This document shows positions 7,345-9,096 of a stretch of DNA of 9,096 nt, one piece after another. The translations under genes were made by a program, and so were the position numbers. Below the pieces are notes generated by a model that did no database searches, had not been told where the DNA came from, and saw nothing but the letters and a program-made list of their open reading frames with translations. Where the stretch lies: NCBI GenBank assembly GCA_002441525.1, contig DJWH01000041.1, positions 1 to 9,096 on the forward strand, written 5' to 3'. How positions within the stretch are numbered: the stretch's first letter is position 1; the number at the start of each line of letters is the position of its first letter. This stretch comes from Acholeplasmataceae bacterium UBA6235 (GTDB lineage: Bacteria > Bacillota_I > Bacilli_A > Acholeplasmatales > UBA5453).

Positions 7345-8202
7345 TTATAGAACACCTCCATGTTTTATATAACGTTTGTTAAAAGTATCCAAACTCAATT
7401 TAGCTTGATCGATGAGTTCTTCTAGTTTATTGTCGAATATTGATCCTGTTTTTGCATGTACATTCTTATGATTTGCAACTAAATTACCATACGGATCGAT
7501 GATGACATACGATGAATCAAGATCCTCATCTGGTTCAATTGTAACATTGCTCATTTCTTGTTGAATTTTTTGACAATATTCTAAAAATTCAGTTTTTTCA
7601 ATTCTAAGATTTTCAGATTGCTCATTACAATTTTGGTTGATACGCATTTGTAACAATTTAATTCTATCGAAATCAATGGCTTTGTACAAATCCATGATGT
7701 CTTCATTGGTATTCAATCTTGATATGACAGTGTTCACTTTAAGTTTGAAACCATTAGTTTTAGCATACCTTAATATTTCTATTAAATTGGTTGTATCCAG
7801 TGTATTTGACCCATTTGCTCTACCAATCTTAAGATTAGTCTCATGGCTTAAGGAGTCAATACTGATACCTAAGATTTGAACTTTTCCAGTCCAAAGATCG
7901 ATATGCTTTTTAGATAACAAAGAACCATTGGTTATAATCGATACTTTAATTCCCAAACTATGGATATAATCGATGAGAGGATTTAAGTAATTGAGTATTA
8001 ATGGTTCACCGCCGGCTATATTTATCCGCCCATTCTCAATATGATTACGCTTGAAGTATGCTTGTACGATATCAGCTGCTTTTTTCCAACCATCAATAGA
8101 CATTTCGTTTTCATTATCGAATTTTGCAAAACAATATGAACATCGATAATTACACTTTTCAGTTAAGTGAAAATTAACTACATCAAAAAATGAATTCTTC
8201 AT
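7345..8202 (-). CDS. Prokaryotic viperin (pVip), radical SAM nucleotide dehydratase
   Basis: This 285-residue radical SAM enzyme has the 4Fe-4S motif C17-x3-C21-x2-C24 (CNYRCSYC), the SAM-binding GGEP at 64-67, and TNGS at 91-94. Many segments closely resemble animal viperin: VNFHLTEKCNY, ILGISIDS (110-117), IGR (126-128), KVNTVISRLNTNED (155-168), IKLLQM (181-186), SYVIIDPYGNL and a terminal GG. K155 and K182 match the two NTP-phosphate-binding lysines (K220 and K247 of the mouse protein as I recall), with identical 27-residue spacing. Viperins convert an NTP to its 3'-deoxy-3',4'-didehydro form, which stops viral RNA synthesis. The animal N-terminal amphipathic helix is absent, as in bacterial homologues, so the enzyme is cytosolic. 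The third phosphate ligand (R347 in mouse, in KRGG) is H281 here, and the chain ends only four residues later. Start ATG overlaps the preceding stop (TAATG), with GGTGAT just upstream. The preferred nucleotide cannot be told. Confidence 0.9.
   Translation of the reverse strand: MKNSFFDVVNFHLTEKCNYRCSYCFAKFDNENEMSIDGWKKAADIVQAYFKRNHIENGRINIAGGEPLILNYLNPLIDYIHSLGIKVSIITNGSLLSKKHIDLWTGKVQILGISIDSLSHETNLKIGRANGSNTLDTTNLIEILRYAKTNGFKLKVNTVISRLNTNEDIMDLYKAIDFDRIKLLQMRINQNCNEQSENLRIEKTEFLEYCQKIQQEMSNVTIEPDEDLDSSYVIIDPYGNLVANHKNVHAKTGSIFDNKLEELIDQAKLSLDTFNKRYIKHGGVL
7353..7359 (-). promoter_or_regulatory. Ribosome binding site of the helicase, inside the viperin 3' end (GGAGGTG)
   Basis: GGAGGTG encodes the last Gly-Gly of viperin and lies 9 nt before the helicase ATG at 7343. 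It excludes the upstream in-frame ATG at 7361. The conserved C-terminal Gly-Gly of viperin thus doubles as the ribosome site of its neighbour. Confidence 0.8.
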
Positions 8203-8657
8203 TATATCACCATTCCAATTGAAATGTTTTTAAAGTTTAAATCCTTATAAGCAACATTATTAATTCCACCAGATAAGCATTGTTTGTTTCGTTTGTACTG
8301 AATCGTATCCTTGTCCCTATGCTTTACATAATTTCTCTTGTTCGTTTTTCTATCCCTATGAATAGAATAATTCGGTTCGTTTTCTAAACGTCCTTCGAAT
8401 AATTCAATACGTGATCTGGTGTGTTTTTCAAAGTAAATATCCTTACGATATGTTTCAAGTGCTTTTTTATAATCTTCGTAGCTTACTACTTTAGGTAATT
8501 CTAGACACCAGTCTTTGTGATTTTTTTTCACACCACGCACCTTTCTCGCGATTAAACTTGCTTCTTTCATAGAATTTGCTAAAATAGGTATTTCTAAAGG
8601 TAAATACTTATTTCGTCCTACATGGCCAAACTTACACTTCACAAGATAGTAATACAT
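8202..8657 (-). CDS. Small basic protein of unknown family, first gene of the viperin operon
   Basis: I cannot name a family for this 151-residue protein. The first 67 residues look like a compact alpha/beta fold: a strand YYYLVKCKFGHVGRNKYLPLEIPILA (4-27 core), a helix SMKEASLIARKVRGV (29-43), then HKDWCLELPKVVSYEDYKKAL (47-67). The cysteines are C8, C51 and one near residue 127, with H12 and H47 nearby, so a metal site is possible but not shown. Residues 70-130 are very rich in Arg, Lys, His and Asp (RDRKTNKRNYVKHRDKDT), which suggests an extended tail binding RNA or DNA. There is no signal or membrane segment. AGGAG at 8666-8670 lies 8 nt before the ATG. Its stop overlaps the viperin start in TAATG, so the two are made in coupled fashion. 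It may be a nucleic-acid-binding accessory or regulator; this is inference. Confidence 0.82.
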   Translation of the reverse strand: MYYYLVKCKFGHVGRNKYLPLEIPILANSMKEASLIARKVRGVKKNHKDWCLELPKVVSYEDYKKALETYRKDIYFEKHTRSRIELFEGRLENEPNYSIHRDRKTNKRNYVKHRDKDTIQYKRNKQCLSGGINNVAYKDLNFKNISIGMVI

Positions 8658-8871
8658 TGTTCACGCTCCTATTCTTTTTTAGGCACTGTTATTTCACAAA
8701 ATATGGTATGATGAAAAATACACACATAACGTGAATATACTTGCCGTTCATGACACAAAAGTGTCTCAATAGGTGTAACAATTTCCTACTCAGATTACCT
8801 CTTAATAGATGATAACCTTTTTGGGTGTTCGGTCTTTATAAAAACGATGACCGCCTTCGTTCCGCAACTTC
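8658..8871 (-). other. Gene-free 214-nt leader of the viperin operon, possible structured RNA
   Basis: No supported gene lies here. If the promoter at 8872-8900 is used, this is a long 5' leader. Possible minus-strand hairpins are CGGTC/GACCG (8849-8853 with 8830-8834, 14-nt loop), GGTTATC/GGTAATC (8811-8817 with 8793-8799, with two G-U pairs that only work in the minus transcript), and GACAC-TTTT-GTGTC (8752-8765, perfect with a 4-nt loop). None has a U-run after it. I match it to no known riboswitch, T-box, 6S or SRP RNA. A decayed gene fragment next to the IS end is an equal alternative. A second, nearer promoter cannot be excluded, but I see no good -35/-10 pair. Confidence 0.4.
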
Positions 8872-8900
8872 ATTATATCACTTAAAATAAAAAAGGCAAA
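8872..8900 (-). promoter_or_regulatory. Extended -10 promoter upstream of the viperin operon
   Basis: On the minus strand the sequence TGATATAAT gives a perfect TATAAT (8872-8877) with the TGn extension. Seventeen bases upstream is TTTGCC (8895-8900), a 3-of-6 match to TTGACA. TTTGCC is also the distal arm of the preceding terminator stem, so the promoter starts where upstream transcription is stopped. The next gene on this strand is the 151-codon gene about 210 nt away. Confidence 0.6.
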
Positions 8901-8914
8901 TATTATTTTTGCCT
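8889..8914 (-). terminator. Intrinsic terminator between IS end and operon promoter
   Basis: On the minus strand AGGCAAA (8914-8908) and TTTGCCT (8900-8894) form a perfect 7-bp stem with a 7-nt AT-rich loop, followed by a T-run. It should stop transcripts coming from the transposase side and insulate the operon. Confidence 0.75.
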
Positions 8915-8925
8915 ACAGACTGTAG
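8913..8925. repeat. Short palindrome CTACAG-A-CTGTAG at the presumed IS boundary
   Basis: CTACAG at 8913-8918 and CTGTAG at 8920-8925 are perfect inverted arms around one A. On the minus strand the neighbourhood reads CTTTGTCTACAGTCTG, which resembles, from memory, terminal sequences of IS1182-like elements. It may lie in or next to the terminal inverted repeat; the opposite end is outside the window, so this is not proved. Confidence 0.35.
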
Positions 8926-8932
8926 ACAAAGT

Positions 8933-8974
8933 GACTTTTAGAAGATGAACTTTCATCTCTAGGAGTCTTTTTTT
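8933..8974 (+). terminator. Strong plus-strand intrinsic terminator facing into the IS
   Basis: On the plus strand GACTTTTAGA (8933-8942) pairs with TCTAGGAGTC (8958-8967), including two G-U pairs. After a bulged A, GATGA pairs with TCATC around an ACTT loop. Seven T follow (8968-8974). No plus-strand gene exists in the window, so its likely role is to block outside transcription from entering the transposase gene, as many insertion sequences do. Confidence 0.7.
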
Positions 8975-8996
8975 GTTTGTATGGTCGAAAAATAAT

Positions 8997-9018
8997 AAGA
9001 AAAGTCCATTTCAGGACT
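8997..9018 (-). terminator. Weak hairpin terminator after the transposase
   Basis: On the minus strand AGTCC (9018-9014), loop TGAAAT and GGACT (9007-9003) are followed by TTTCTTATTATTTTT. The stem is only 5 bp and the U-tract is broken, so it may be a partial terminator. It lies 24 bp past the transposase stop. Confidence 0.45.
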
Positions 9019-9041
9019 GAATTAGAAATAAAATAGAAAGA

Positions 9042-9095
9042 TTACCCTTTGATGAGGGCGAGTTTCTTGAGATTATGCATAGCGAAAATAATGAG
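9042..9095 (-). CDS. C-terminal end of a DDE transposase (IS1182-like), cut by the window edge
   Basis: Only the last 17 codons and a TAA are visible. They read LIIFAMHNLKKLALIKG, and the A-M-H-N-L-K-K-L-A helix resembles the C-terminus of DDE transposases of the IS1182 and related IS4/IS5-type groups. The following DNA supports this: a hairpin, an inward-facing terminator and a short palindrome, as expected at an IS end. The rest of the gene lies beyond the window, so intactness is unknown. The exact family is uncertain because so little is seen. Confidence 0.6.
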   Translation of the reverse strand, partial: LIIFAMHNLKKLALIKG

Positions 9096-9096
9096 C

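Noticed and set aside
7637..7879. Plus-strand open frame opposite viperin
   Set aside because: It is an antisense shadow of the radical SAM gene.
8752..8765. GACAC-TTTT-GTGTC hairpin as a terminator or attenuator
   Set aside because: The stem has only 5 bp and no T-run follows on either strand; it is kept only as leader structure.
8802..8873. A 23-codon minus-strand frame (begins MKLRNEGGH) in the leader region
   Set aside because: Its ATG lies inside the TATAAT of the promoter and no ribosome site precedes it. It may be a remnant of a lost gene, but there is no evidence for translation.
1..9096. CRISPR arrays, tRNA or rRNA genes, and a reading code with TGA as Trp
   Set aside because: No regularly spaced repeats or tRNA/rRNA-like segments were found by eye. 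Tryptophan is encoded by TGG throughout and the frames close normally with the standard code.

Overview
The window is AT-rich and reads with the standard code: tryptophans are TGG (for example three in a row in the leftmost gene), and every gene ends in TAA or TAG. Strong GGAGG-type ribosome sites, an endonuclease-I-like membrane nuclease and an Asn-rich NPNN repeat protein suggest a low-GC Firmicute or a mollicute relative that does not read TGA as Trp (Acholeplasma/Izemoplasma-like). This placement is a guess from style. All genes lie on the minus strand, so transcription runs from high to low coordinates.

Right edge (about 8889-9096): the last 17 codons of a transposase, its hairpin, a strong plus-strand terminator and a second minus-strand terminator. 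Together they look like the end of an insertion sequence (IS). Next to it is an extended -10 promoter (near 8872-8900) and a gene-free leader of about 210 nt with several small hairpins.

Centre (8657 down to 3374): a tightly coupled four-gene operon. It encodes a 151-aa basic protein of unknown family, a prokaryotic viperin (radical SAM nucleotide dehydratase), an 855-aa Upf1-like SF1 helicase and a 477-aa cysteine-free protein of unknown family. The first two genes overlap by 1 bp, the second and third are 1 bp apart, and the last two overlap by 32 bp. I infer an antiviral system in which viperin makes chain-terminating ddh-nucleotides and the helicase pair senses or processes nucleic acid. 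This is the main point of interest, because the usual neighbour I know for prokaryotic viperins is a nucleotide kinase and none is present.

Left of it (3326-1755): a MATE-family membrane transporter and a 62-aa protein with three NPNN repeats at exact 18-residue spacing, ended by an intrinsic terminator at 1716-1744. These may be read through from the operon, but they need not belong to it.

Left edge (1689-18): a second unit with its own promoter and a 9-bp inverted repeat just upstream of it. It encodes a NYN-domain RNase fused to two OST-HTH/LOTUS RNA-binding domains, followed 11 bp later by a five-helix membrane protein with a C-terminal endonuclease-I-like His-Me finger. That domain ends unusually early, possibly through truncation.
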